The notes beneath the pieces were generated by a model. That model saw only the letters and a program-made list of their open reading frames with translations. It searched no databases and had not been told where the DNA came from. 64,000 nt of DNA, taken from Agrostemma githago (Eukaryota > Streptophyta > Magnoliopsida > Caryophyllales > Caryophyllaceae). Of this stretch, positions 24,107 through 34,879 are shown one piece after another (position 1 is the stretch's first letter; the number at the start of each line of letters is the position of its first letter). The stretch spans positions 46,327,978-46,391,977 of the forward strand of contig OY288241.1 in the NCBI GenBank assembly GCA_958450325.1, read 5' to 3'. Both the position numbers and the translations under genes were made by a program.

Positions 24107-25095
24107 TGATAAGTGTAGTTTGTAGTGCCTAATTTGCTGTGTTTTGGTCCCTTTTTCCTTGCGGAATCGCTCTTTGGGAGCGTTTCATGGGCTACTTATG
24201 CTTCCTCTAGTTCGTTTCAGGTTCCCGAGACCATTCGTGAAGACTTGGAGCGATTCCGACTCAGTTCATACACTTTTTGGAGCCAATGAAGTGAAGGAAC
24301 GATCACTCGATGCCTTGGATAATCTTAATCGGGAAGGAGTGCACAATTGGAGATGGTTCTGTTTTGAGGCCTTCCCGACCGAGAGGGGGGTCTTCCCGAC
24401 CGGGTAGGGGTCCCTCACGACCGAGACCAATCCTTCCCGACCGGGAAGGAGCAGTTGTAGCACGCATCTCATTCTTTTCTCCTCCTTCATTCTTGTAACC
24501 TTATAAATACTCCCCTCTTGTAATGTTTAAGGATCCTACCTTACATTAGACTCTCTTAAGCCTCTCTACAAGATAAAACCCTAGATTTAGAGTTCATCCT
24601 TTTAGATTAATCTTCTCTTTAATCCTTAGTTAATCTTTGTTAATCTAGTTTACTTAGTCTTGTATTAAGAAGATACTTGAAGATTCATCCAAGCTTGACA
24701 ACCTTGGATTTGATTTGGGTTTCTTATTTAAGCAAGTTTACATCTTTTTCATCATCTTGTTGTTGGTATAATCTTCTCTACTCTTGTTCTTTGTTATATA
24801 TTCAAGTTTCAATCTTTACTTAGTGTTTATTGTTATTGTTCTTGTTCTTGATAATGGATGTTTGGTTTGTGATGTTGTTTTCTCTTATTGTTGTTAGTTT
24901 ATTCTTGATAATGAGTGAGTAGTCTCCTTGTGGGTTATTAGGGGGATTAAGAGTAGATTATGGGTGATTAGGGTTTGATTAGGGGTAAAGGGTGAATCTT
25001 TGTTGTTAGTCACATATTGGGCACTCTATGTGTTTATTGATATGATTGTGTGAGTAGTAGTGGCCATGCTTCCCATACTTGTGCTCACCTTCTCA
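24107..25095 (+). repeat. Athila-young LTR, first copy (5' portion)
   Basis: It starts TGATAAGTGTAG and is nearly identical to 37409-38543 apart from a deletion of about 150 bp near 24320 that removes two palindromes, and scattered substitutions. A TATAAATA box lies near 24503-24510. No polypurine tract precedes it, so it is the left-hand LTR of the array; gaagt (24102-24106) may be its target-site flank. CACTA-3 interrupts it after tca (25093-25095). Confidence 0.85.
24373..24450. promoter_or_regulatory. Palindrome array (TCCCGACCGGGA type) in the first Athila LTR
   Basis: Four copies or near-copies of TCCCGACCGGGA follow each other about 21 bp apart, shortly before the LTR TATA box. They match 37821-37894 in the other LTR. 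Confidence 0.75.
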
Positions 25096-25821
25096 CACTA
25101 GTAGAATTAATGCCATTGGAACCTATTAAAAGGAACCGGTTGTAAAAATAAGAGGTGCCTTAGACCCCAAAAAAAAATCTTGTACCAAAGAAACCGGTTG
25201 CTCACTAACAAGAGGTGCCAAAGGTAATGAGTAAAATATTTGAGCCTTATTAAGATGTTTTTGCACCTGTTATAAATTAAACCGGTTCCAAAGAGCACAT
25301 CAATAACACCTGTTTGTACAACAGGAGGTTCCAAAGAGTAAGAAATTCTAGATAATAGAAACCTACAAATTCTTTTTTCAAATAAAATAAAGTTATAACC
25401 TACGAAATGAGAAATTGTAACCCAGAACCCACGAAATGAAATCAAGGCAGCCACAAAAAAAACCTTACTGAAACTTTAAATCAAACCCAGCCACGAAGAG
25501 AAGACGAATTGAAGAGAACACGAAGAACACGGAATGAAACCCTAATTCCTAGACATGATGTAGAGGAAGACACAGTAATTCGATTTAAGTTCCCCTCGCC
25601 GGGGGCCTCCGAGTCTCCGTCGCTCACTCCGTCTCTTCATCATTCATATCCCTCCGTCTCACGCCTCCTCGTCGCACCTCCTCGCTTAATTCCCTCTTCG
25701 ATTTTCAGGTAAGCAATCTGGCATGAGCGGTTTTGGTTGTACTGTGTTTCATACCTAAGTAAAGATAGCCTGCTTCTCAGTTCCCACTGAGTTGTTCTGT
25801 AATCAATTGTGTTAAACTTTC
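25096..25821 (+). mobile_element. CACTA-3, first copy, truncated
   Basis: CACTAGTAGAATTAATGCC follows tca at 25093-25095 exactly as in the second copy (38544). The 726 bp are nearly identical to 38544-39271. At 25821/25822 it ends abruptly at the Tekay-like pol, so the rest of this copy is deleted. It includes the captured exon described at 38958-39161. Confidence 0.85.
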
Positions 25822-28765
25822 TTCATAAGTCAAATCCGGCTCGAGATCCACAATCTCGGGCTCCAACACGTGCTCGGGATCACTAACATATTTCCTTAAC
25901 TGAGAAACATGAAATACATCGTGAACCTTACCCATGGATGCAGGCAATTCCAGTTTATAAGCAACTTCGCCCACTCTCTCGATCACAGGGTATGGGCCAA
26001 CGAACTTAGGGCTGAGCTTGCCCTTAATCCCAAACCGTTTCACCCCTTTCATAGGTGATACCTTCAGGAACACAAGATCACCAACCAAAAACTCCAAAGG
26101 TCGGCGACGAACATCAGCATACGATTTCTGTCGATCCTGGGCAGACTTCATCCTAGATCGGACCGCATTCACAACGTCAATAGTCTGAGCCAACAAATCC
26201 GGGCCCAAAATCTTCACTTCACCGGGAACATCCCAACAGAGGGGACTACGGCACTTCCGACCATAAAGTGCTTCGAACAGGGACATCTTAATAGAAGCAT
26301 GGTAGCTGTTGTTATAGGAAAATTCTACCAGCGGAAGATGTCGGATCCAACTCTCTTGGAAATCTAAGGCACAAGCCCGCAACATATCCTCCAAAGTTTG
26401 GATCGTTCTCTCGGACTGTCCATCTGTAGCAGCATGGAAAGCGGTACTCATCAATAAACTTGCTTCCCAAAGCATCTTGCAAAGCCTTCCAAAATTTAGA
26501 GCAGAACCTCGGGTCTCGATCCGAAACAATCTCGAGCGGTACACCGTGATGACGGACGATCTCGGCAACATACACTTCTGCGAGCTTCTCCAAACTCCAA
26601 GTATCGCGAATTGGGACGAATCGTGCACACTTGGTCAAGCGGTCCACAATAACCCAAATACCGTTTCTACCATTCACGGTCCTAGGTAAAGCCATCACAA
26701 AATCCATCGATATGCACTGCCATTTCTACTCTGGAAGAGGGAGTGGTTGTAGCAAACCTCCAGGCTTCTTGTGCTCGAATTTCACCTGCTGACATGTCAA
26801 GCACTTACTTACAAACTCTGCAATGTCCTCTCTCATATGAGGCCACCAGAAATGGAACTTCAAATCCCGATACATCTTGTCACCTCCAGGATGAATAGAG
26901 TACCTCGTCTTATGTGCTTCGGTTAGAACTTGCTTTCTCACCTCAGCATCACTAGGGACAACCCAGCGGTTCTTAAATTTCAGTGCTCCACTGGAATCCA
27001 CAGAAAAATCTAGAGCCTTACCAAGATTCATCTTTTCTCGGATACCAGCTACAAAAGGGTCATCCAACTGCTTCTCACGAATCTCACGGAAAAGAGTTGG
27101 TTCAGCAACAATGGCATACAGGCGACCATCATAATCTTCATCCACAACATCAATAGACATCTTGGCAAAATCTCGGGTCAACTTCTCAGGCAAGCCAGAA
27201 CACGGAGACAAGGAATGGAGGATCTTTCTGCTAAGGGCATCAGCAACCACGTTAGCCTTTCCCTCACAATACACCAATTCCAGGTCATAGTCGTTCACTA
27301 ACTCGATCCAGCGTCTCTGTCTCGCATTCAGATCTTTCTACGTGAAGAGATATTGCAGACTCTTATGGTCAGTGTGAACCTTGCATCTTACTCCGTACAA
27401 ATAATGCCTCCAAACTTTCAAGGCATGCACCACAGCTGCTAACTCCAAGTCGTGGGTAGGGTAATTCACCTCATGAATTTTCAACTGTCTAGAGGCATAA
27501 GCGATCACCTTACCGTTCTGCATAAGGACACAACCCAAACCATTCTTAGAAGCGTCACAGTACACATCAAAACCAACGCCTTCTTCAGGTAGGGTCAGGA
27601 TAGGAGCAGAAGTGAGCTTTCTCTTGAGCTCAGAAAAAGTATCTTCACAAGCTTGACTCCACAGAAATTTATTCTCTTTCTTGAGTAATTGAGTCATAGG
27701 TCGTGCTAACTTAGAAAAGTCTTACACAAATCTTCGATAATAGCCGGCAAGACCTAGGAAACTTCGGATCTCGCCAACATCTTTGGGACTTGCCCAGCTC
27801 TCGATAGCTGAAATCTTAGCAGGGTCAACCTTAATACCTTCCTTTGTGATAACATGACCCAGAAAAGCTACCTCAGAAAGCCAGAATTCACACTTGGAAA
27901 ACTTAGCATACCACTTCTGATCTCGTAGGATGCCAAGAATAATCTTGAGATGTTCTGCATGTTCAACCTCTGACTTGGAATAAATCAGGATGTCATCAAT
28001 AAATACAACAACACACTGATCCAAATACTCCCTGAAAGTTCTGTTCATTTGATCCATAAAAACAGCAGGAGCATTGGTTAGTCCAAAAGGCATGACTTTG
28101 AATTCATAATGTCCATACCTCGAACTGAAAGCCGTCTTTGGAATGTCTGATTCACGGACAGGAATTTGGTGATATCCAGACCTTAGATCGATCTTGGAAA
28201 ACACAGAAGCACCCTTAAGTTGATCAAAGAGATCATCAATTCTGGGCAGAGGATATTTGTTCTTGATCGTAACCTTGTTGAGATCACGATAATCAATACA
28301 CAGGCGCATTGAACCATCTTTCTTCTTGACAAAAAGTACAGGAGCGCCCCAAGGGGAAGAACTTGGACGAATGAAATCTTTCTCAATCATCTCATCCAAT
28401 TGCTTGCGTAGCTCTTGCTACTCAGCAGGAGCCATTCTGTAAGGTGCTTTGGCGATTGGGCCAGTACCAGGCACGAGTTCAATAGTGAATTCCACATCTC
28501 GTTTGGGTGGGATACCTGGTAACTCCTCAGGAAATACATTTGCATAATCATACACTATGCGCACCTCTTCGAGTTTAGGGAGTTCAGCAGTTACAATTAC
28601 CGTACATAGAAATGCTTGGCAACCTTTTCTCTGCATTCTGATAGCCTTCATGGCAGAAATAATCTTGATACCCTTCTGTCTTCGACCACCACGGTAAGTC
28701 AATCGAACACCTTCGGGGGTCTTCAGAGAAATCTTCTGATCTCGACACTGAAATCTTGCATCATA
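25822..28765 (-). pseudogene. Tekay-like pol: RT, RNase H, integrase with several nonsense codons
   Basis: In order on the minus strand: linker with MAPAE; RT with [37 protein letters not shown] and [10 protein letters not shown] (28399-27722); RNase H with [18 protein letters not shown] and [10 protein letters not shown] (27697-27338); integrase with zinc finger WWPHMREDIAEFVSKCLTCQ (27298-26726), core ISMDFVMALPRT, IVSDRDPRF (to about 26500), then a frame change near 26450 and the C-terminal block. Stops sit at 28418, 27722, 27338 and 26726, most single-base changes from sense codons. The frame ends in CACTA-3 DNA at 25821. Confidence 0.9.
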
Positions 28766-30175
28766 CTAAGCTAACCAGTCCATTCCCAAAATAACGTCGA
28801 ACTCAGCGAGAGGGAACTCAAGGAGAGTAGAAGGAAGAATAGTACCAGCAAAGAGAATAGGTACATTCTGATAAGCTTTAGAACAGTCAACAACTTCACC
28901 AGAAGTGAGGGAAATAGCTATAGGCTCAGCTAGACAGGGGGTTAAGGATAGTTTTGGAGCCAGAGTAGAAGATATTACAGATGTGGAAGCGCCGGTATCA
29001 AATAATATATAAGCACTAACACCAGAAATCAGAAACATACCCGTAACCACATCAGGATTAGCCTCAGCGTCGGCACGGCTCATCACAAAGATGCGTCCCT
29101 TACGAGGAGCAGAAGTAGAGACAGCGCCAGCTGCAGTAGCGGTATTGGTTGTTGCTTTCTTTGGGCAGTAGGTAGAACGATGCCCGGCTTTTCCGCAGGT
29201 GTAGCAAACAACAGGGGTGCCGTCACAATTCTTGTTAGGATGCACGGGTTGTCTGCACTTGAAACATGCTGAGTCCTTCTTGCTGTTGGGCTTCGAGTTG
29301 AAATTGTTTTTCTTGAAACCACTACCTGTAATAGCATACAGTAGAGTCAGAAATTTAGAAGAAATAAAGTAAAAGAAGAAGAGAAAGGAAAAATAATCCA
29401 GACCTCCAGAGTTGAACTTCTTAGAAGAAGATGAAGAGTTATTCCCTGAATGGGTGAAAGGTCTTTTATAACCAGATGATGGTTTCATAGATTTCACCCG
29501 CTCAATCGAAGATTCCGCGTATAGCGCGACATTATAGAGCTCATTAACAGTTGAGAGACTCCGGGGCATGTTGAGAGTGATATCGGCTCGAAGTCCTCCT
29601 CGATAAAAGAAAGCTCGGGCATTCTCATTGGGTAACAAATCTTCAGCATAATTCGCCAGAAAGTGGAACCGAGTGGTGTAAGCTTCAACCGACATGGTAT
29701 TCTGGCTTAGAGTGTTGAATTCAGTCATCCTCTGACGCCTCAGCTCCTCGGGATAAAATCTCTGCTCTAAGAGAGCCTTGAACTGAGTCCAGTTGAATCC
29801 TGGAGTCTGAAGAGCAGTCGGGCCAACCTGGCTCCACCATCTGTCTGCATCGTCCGACAGGTACAGCACAGCTAGGCCCACCTTCTGATTCTCGGGGGCG
29901 GAGTAAATTCCAAACTGTCTTTCCATCACTCGAAACCAACGGTTCATGACTTCAGGATCCACGGAACCGTCATAATAGTCCAATCTGCTTTTAGCCATTC
30001 CTTCAGCAGCGTGAGAGAAGTTGAAGGGCCTCTGCTGGTTCCGGTTGTTCATCTCGTTCATAGCCTGCGCTATATTGCGTAGCGTGTCAGCCAGAGCTTC
30101 GATACCTCCTTGATCATTGTTGTTGTTGTTGTTGCTGTTGTTGTTGTTGTTGTTTCGGTTACCCCTTCCGGCCAT
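28766..30175 (-). CDS. Tekay-like gag and protease
   Basis: The best start is the ATG at 30175 (MAGRGNRNNNN); an in-frame ATG upstream at 30217 gives a non-conserved leader. An Asn homopolymer from a GTT/AAC repeat follows. The gag domain has FSHAAEGMAKSRLDYYDGSV, WWSQVGPTALQTPGF and YPEELRRQRMTEF. Two zinc knuckles follow (CFKCRQPVHPNKNC, degenerate; CYTCGKAGHRSTYC, canonical). The retropepsin site is LFDTGASTSVIS. A 78-nt hydrophobic insert (29403-29326) looks like an intron. The frame ends at a nonsense codon after MDWLA (28766-28768), where related elements read through into pol. Confidence 0.85.
   Translation of the reverse strand: MAGRGNRNNNNNNSNNNNNNDQGGIEALADTLRNIAQAMNEMNNRNQQRPFNFSHAAEGMAKSRLDYYDGSVDPEVMNRWFRVMERQFGIYSAPENQKVGLAVLYLSDDADRWWSQVGPTALQTPGFNWTQFKALLEQRFYPEELRRQRMTEFNTLSQNTMSVEAYTTRFHFLANYAEDLLPNENARAFFYRGGLRADITLNMPRSLSTVNELYNVALYAESSIERVKSMKPSSGYKRPFTHSGNNSSSSSKKFNSGGLDYFSFLFFFYFISSKFLTLLYAITGSGFKKNNFNSKPNSKKDSACFKCRQPVHPNKNCDGTPVVCYTCGKAGHRSTYCPKKATTNTATAAGAVSTSAPRKGRIFVMSRADAEANPDVVTGMFLISGVSAYILFDTGASTSVISSTLAPKLSLTPCLAEPIAISLTSGEVVDCSKAYQNVPILFAGTILPSTLLEFPLAEFDVILGMDWLA
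29326..29403 (-). other. Intron-like 78-nt in-frame insert in gag
   Basis: On the minus strand it begins GTCTGG after TGGAG and ends GCTATTACAG before GTAGTGG. It is T-rich, a multiple of three, and encodes DYFSFLFFFYFISSK, quite unlike the hydrophilic gag around it. It could be a spliced intron, retained without a frameshift, or a small insertion. Confidence 0.5.
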
Positions 30176-30356
30176 CTTGAAGTTCACAAATAACAACATA
30201 AAATCAATGCTAATCATCGAGTTCAGGAACAGATACTCTTAACAGTTAAGTCCTTATCTGTTTCTACCCATTTCTAATAATATCTTTATTTACTGTTTAA
30301 ATAATTTACTGGTATTTTTCCCTAATTTCAGGTGTGTAGGCGTCGGGAGCAGTGAT

Positions 30357-30368
30357 GCTCTGATACCA
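30357..30368 (-). other. Initiator-Met tRNA primer-binding site
   Basis: The minus strand reads TGGTATCAGAGC, two bases after the LTR end TTACA at 30371. This matches the plant initiator tRNA-Met PBS common in Tekay/Del elements. Confidence 0.92.
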
Positions 30369-30370
30369 AC

Positions 30371-33300
30371 TGTAATCCCCTAAAAATTCTAGCGCGATAC
30401 AGTGGCGGAAACACTGTAGAGTCGGGATTAAAACACACATAACTATGTCTTAATAAATTAAATTGGTAAAGTCAAACATGCGCCATACATAAAAATGGCT
30501 AAAATTTAAAACAATCCATAAAGAGGTTAAACAATCCTTAAGACATGATTATTAAAAGATCAGCAGGATCCAAGACTACTCGTTAGCCCACACCCACCGG
30601 AAAATAAACACGTATACCTGCCATGTTAAAACATAACAGCCACAATCAGTGGGGAGCAACGTCAACGTTCTCCCAGCCGTATAACAGGATTTTAAAACAG
30701 TAATTACTAATATAGGAAAAATAGTAAAATTGGAAAACAGTAAAACAGCATATTAAAATAAGCTTTAGCGGAAAACAAATTAATCAAAAGGGTTTCCGGA
30801 GAAACATAAAGATATTTGCCAACCTGCAAACCAATTTATATCGATAATAAATAAAATAATCAAAATGGCGTTATGGACAGGAGTCGTGAAGAATGCTAGA
30901 CTTTCACTAGGAGAATACTAAAAGCTAGCTTCGAGAACTTAGTTCAAATAAATCAAACTTCGGTCTCTAACTAGGCTACTCAACCATAATAGGACGGCGA
31001 CTTATAAATGCGTGGCCCTAGTTTAAGATGATATGTACACCCCTCCCGAGCACCATAAATACTCAGTTCAACCCGACGGCGTCTTACACAGCGAGGCACG
31101 AGTTTAAGGTCAAAATGTTCACACACTCCCGAGCACCATATATGCTCGGTTCAACAACCAGTGTGCCCCATAAAGACACACCAGCCTTATAGTTGATGGC
31201 AAAAAACGTAAACCCCAGAATATATTACTCTAACCTCACACTTGTCCTTATTCCATAACTCCAAAACAAAGTCATTATCGATATTCAAAAGTTGTAAACA
31301 ATATAATTAACAAGAAGATAAAAGAAGTAAACATTTATATTCTAAAAGAGAAAACTTTCTATTTTAGGAAACTTCAATTTTTAGAAACTTTACTAAAAAT
31401 AGCATTATATCAAAATAGTGAAAATATTAGTTCATACTAATACCACATTTTAGTTGACAATATAGGGTTATAAAACTAATACTTTCGGCCTTAACGATAT
31501 TAATTATTAAAGTAAGAACATTCGATTTTATGAAATTATTAAAATATCGTATAAGTGTTATAAAATGATTAGAAACATCTTAAATATTTTAATATTACTA
31601 ATTTGGGTGTTTTTCAAAAGTTATAAAGCTAAAATTCCCTAATTATTATTAGTTTCGACGATAAAATTATAAATAGGATTTTACGGCAAACATCAAATTA
31701 AATATTTGAACGTCTTTATTTAATCAAACCAACAAATATATTTAGAGTATGTTAAGGGATGATTTAACTCCTAAAGTTTCAGATTTAAATACTTTCAAAA
31801 TTGTTGGAAAAATAATTCTTTTAGTTAATACGAAGCATTTAACGATAAATCACAATTTGTCCGAAAATCAATATTTATTAATTAAAGACTTTAATAAATA
31901 GTACAAAAATTACGTAAAATAGTTAAAATATATTTATGGACATTCTGTCCAGAAAAGAAAATTTCCAGAATTCTAAAAACTCGGTTTTTAAAGCGTTTTC
32001 TCGTTAATCGTCCAATCTCGGCAATAACGATTAATAAAAATAGTAATTACAAAACGATTTAAGTATTAATATCCGAAAATTATTACTACACTTTAAAATC
32101 CTGATTTTACTGAATATAAATTTTTTCCAGATTTTTCCAAAACCCAGATTCAACAAATTTCAACAAAACCGTCATTTAAACCCGTTTTCGCAATTAACGA
32201 TTTCATTAATAAACCTATCGTTCCTAACATTTTATTAAGGCACTAAAAATCATAAAAATATATTTTAATATGAAATCATCAGAATCATAATTTTTTTTCC
32301 AGATTTAAACCAAAGACCAGAAATCGAGAATTTAAACACCAAACACGGTTTTAACGATAAACGATGATTTAAAGTGATTAATTAATTCATCCACTTAACA
32401 ATTCCGAAAAATTATGAACAAATTCAGAAAATTCTATTTCCCCAGAAAGTTTCACCACGTCAAAAATCAGATTAAAATAAAATGTTTAAGTACTAGAACT
32501 AAAAATCGGCTTTTAATCGTTTTTGTCCAAAAACGATAATAATTCAATAATCGATATCAAAAATATCATAAAAATACTAAATTAATAAAAATCATCAAAA
32601 ACAACATTTTTCCAGAATATAAACATATATTACATGTTTAGGCCGATTATTACGATTTTACAAATTAATATAACAATTTAATCGTTAATCTCGTAAAAGC
32701 GATAAAAATATCGAAACATGCAAATTTTCAACTTTAAAAATTTTTCCAGAAGCCGTGACATACATATATTGCCAAAATAAAATATAAAAATATATACATG
32801 CTAATACTCAATTAAAATCATGAAATACCGAGTAACATCGACGTTACCTCTACTCCAAGTCTGAATCAACGATATATTCGTCGGCTTCGGGATCGTCCAA
32901 AAATCCTACCAAACACGAAAATCATGGCAGAAAAATACCATGAGAAAACTAATAAAAATCAAGGTAAGAATTGATCGAAAACGACGTGGATTAATACCTT
33001 AACGAAGAGAACGGAAAGAGGAATATTTGACGATGAATTTGAGTCGATTAAGACTAGAATTGAAGCAAAAATAATCCTAGAATAGAGGTGAGTGCCACGG
33101 CCAAAATGAGGATGAAGATAGATTTTTTTTTTTTACTTTTGATAAATGAATGAAATGTAGTAAGGAAATGGATGGTTTTCTAATTAAAATGGGATTTAAA
33201 GTTTGATGAAAACTAGGTGGGATAAGCTTAAAGTGGCCGGCCAAATGGATAGGAAAGGGAGCATGAAAAGTTTTGACACAAATGCTACAATTCAATGAAA

Positions 33301-33874
33301 TAAAAATTATCTTATGTTTACGTTTTAACGTGATAAAATGAAACGTTTAAATAAAACGTAATAAAATTTGTGACCAAGAGCTTAGTCGGTCCAAAATGTG
33401 AGAAAATGGTCTCAAATAGTTTATAAGTTGATAAAAAGTATAATCGTAAAATAGTTAAAGGCATTTCAAAGTAATTCGAGTAAACCTCGCGTAAGAAAAT
33501 AATTATTCGCGAAGCTTCGTAATAAAAATCATTAACAACTAATTTTTGTAAATAAAAATATTTACTAGTTGAAAATATTATAGAAACGTATTCAAACATT
33601 TTTAGGAAAAAGGAATAACTTAAATCCAAGCTTAAAAATGTCAATTCGGAGAAAAATAGAATTCCTCGCGGAAAAATTACTTAGTTTACGAAGAAACCAA
33701 ATAAATGGATTTAAAAGAATTTTAAATCTTTAAAATTAAAAATAGAAATTATTAAACTCAAAAATTAAAATAAAGCTTAGTAAAATGATAAAATATGAGG
33801 CCAAAAGTGACAGAGTTAAGACGAAGTCCCAACGGATAGAATAAAAATACTTAGGAAAAATAGCGGGTGTTACA
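30371..33874 (-). repeat. LTR of the Tekay-like element (3504 bp)
   Basis: On the minus strand it begins TGTAACACCC at 33874 and ends GGGGATTACA at 30371, next to the PBS. It is AT-rich with no coding content; ORFs within it are chance. Its partner LTR is not in the window. Confidence 0.88.
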
Positions 33875-33876
33875 CT

Positions 33877-34422
33877 CCCATTATCCTTGGGCGCCCATTT
33901 CTACACACCGCCAGTGCCATGATTGATGTGAAGAACGGTAGGATCACATTCGAGTTAGGCGAAGAAAAGATCGCGTTTAACCTCCAAGGCAACACTTCGC
34001 CCACTAATGATGAGTCTTGCAATATTATCCACGCCACGAAAGACATTCATCTAGGGGGAGAGTCGGGACAAAGCTTGAAGAAGAACTCTTGTGAACTTGA
34101 GGATGATGACTCCGAGATTGGAGAGGATGAGTGCCCATGTCATGGGTTTGATGACAAGTTGAAAGGCAAGAAGGAAGATGAGCCTCCCTTGGGGCCACAT
34201 GAGGATCGATGGACGTTTGGGTTTATCCCAAAGGATCAAAAGTATATGTTCAAGCCATTGAACTTGGTAGATCGGGATGCCCCGGGAACGTCAAGACAAG
34301 GTCATGGAGAACCTTGGGATGTGGACGGTTATATCTCGAGCTTGATTGGAGACTTTGCTAGAGCCTTCAACTTGTTTCTTCGTGCCCTTGATGGAGATGG
34401 AACTAATCATTGTTGTTGTTGA
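33877..34422 (+). CDS. Athila-young protease C-terminus, 5' truncated
   Basis: The frame opens at the Tekay LTR edge and includes ILGRPFLHTASAMIDVKNG and ITFELGEEKIAFNLQ, the end of an Athila-type retropepsin. An acidic linker follows (CELEDDDSEIGEDECPC), then DGYISSLIGDFARAFNLFLR, and a stop at 34420-34422. There is no RT after it. The retropepsin active site would lie upstream and is lost with the deletion or displaced by the Tekay insertion. Confidence 0.75.
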   Translation, partial: PIILGRPFLHTASAMIDVKNGRITFELGEEKIAFNLQGNTSPTNDESCNIIHATKDIHLGGESGQSLKKNSCELEDDDSEIGEDECPCHGFDDKLKGKKEDEPPLGPHEDRWTFGFIPKDQKYMFKPLNLVDRDAPGTSRQGHGEPWDVDGYISSLIGDFARAFNLFLRALDGDGTNHCCC

Positions 34423-34716
34423 AAAAGATTGAAGAATGCACCACTTTGGTTTGACGGAGTTCCACAAGAACCGTCTCTTTGTACATATCTCTTCCCTTGT
34501 AGTTCTTTTTAGTTTTGTGAAATTCTTGATTATTTGGATTGTTGATGAGCGATGTGAGGGAGGGAATTTGATGTGTGTATGAGCTTTTATTGATAGGTGA
34601 AGTGAAGGTGATTCCAAGGAAGGAAGGGTTAATGTTGGAGCTTGGATCGTGTGAAGGAGAGTCGGTTTTTGAAGCTTGGAACGAGCTTTTGGGAGCTATA
34701 GAGGGTTAGGAGACTC

Positions 34717-34879
34717 TTCCCGGCCGAGAAGAGGTCATCCCGACCGGGAAGGATGAGCCATCCCGACCGGGAAGGATGTCATCCCGTCCGGGATGGGTGT
34801 GACAAAAGATGGGTCTACTGACAGGTCATCCCGACCGGGACGAGGTCTTCCCGACCGGGACCACCCATCCCGACCGGGA
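34717..34879. promoter_or_regulatory. Array of seven TCCCGACCGGGA-type palindromes
   Basis: Copies or near-copies centred at about 34723, 34743, 34766, 34787, 34834, 34854 and 34873. Spacings are 20, 23, 21, 47, 20 and 19 bp, close to two turns of DNA (the 47 being a double step). The flanks differ from copy to copy, while the 12-bp core stays. Confidence 0.8.

Larger units (their letters stand above)
25822..33874 (-). mobile_element. Tekay-like Ty3/gypsy chromovirus, minus strand, 3' truncated
   Basis: On the minus strand: LTR 33874-30371, PBS 30368-30357, gag, protease, RT, RNase H and integrase, ending in the integrase C-terminus at 25822. The C-terminal VFHVSQLRKYV block and the initiator-Met PBS fit the Tekay/Del clade. 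The expected chromodomain, polypurine tract and 3' LTR are missing. Its outer LTR edge joins Athila-young protease sequence at 33875, so it had inserted into that element before a deletion fused its other end to CACTA-3. Confidence 0.88.
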
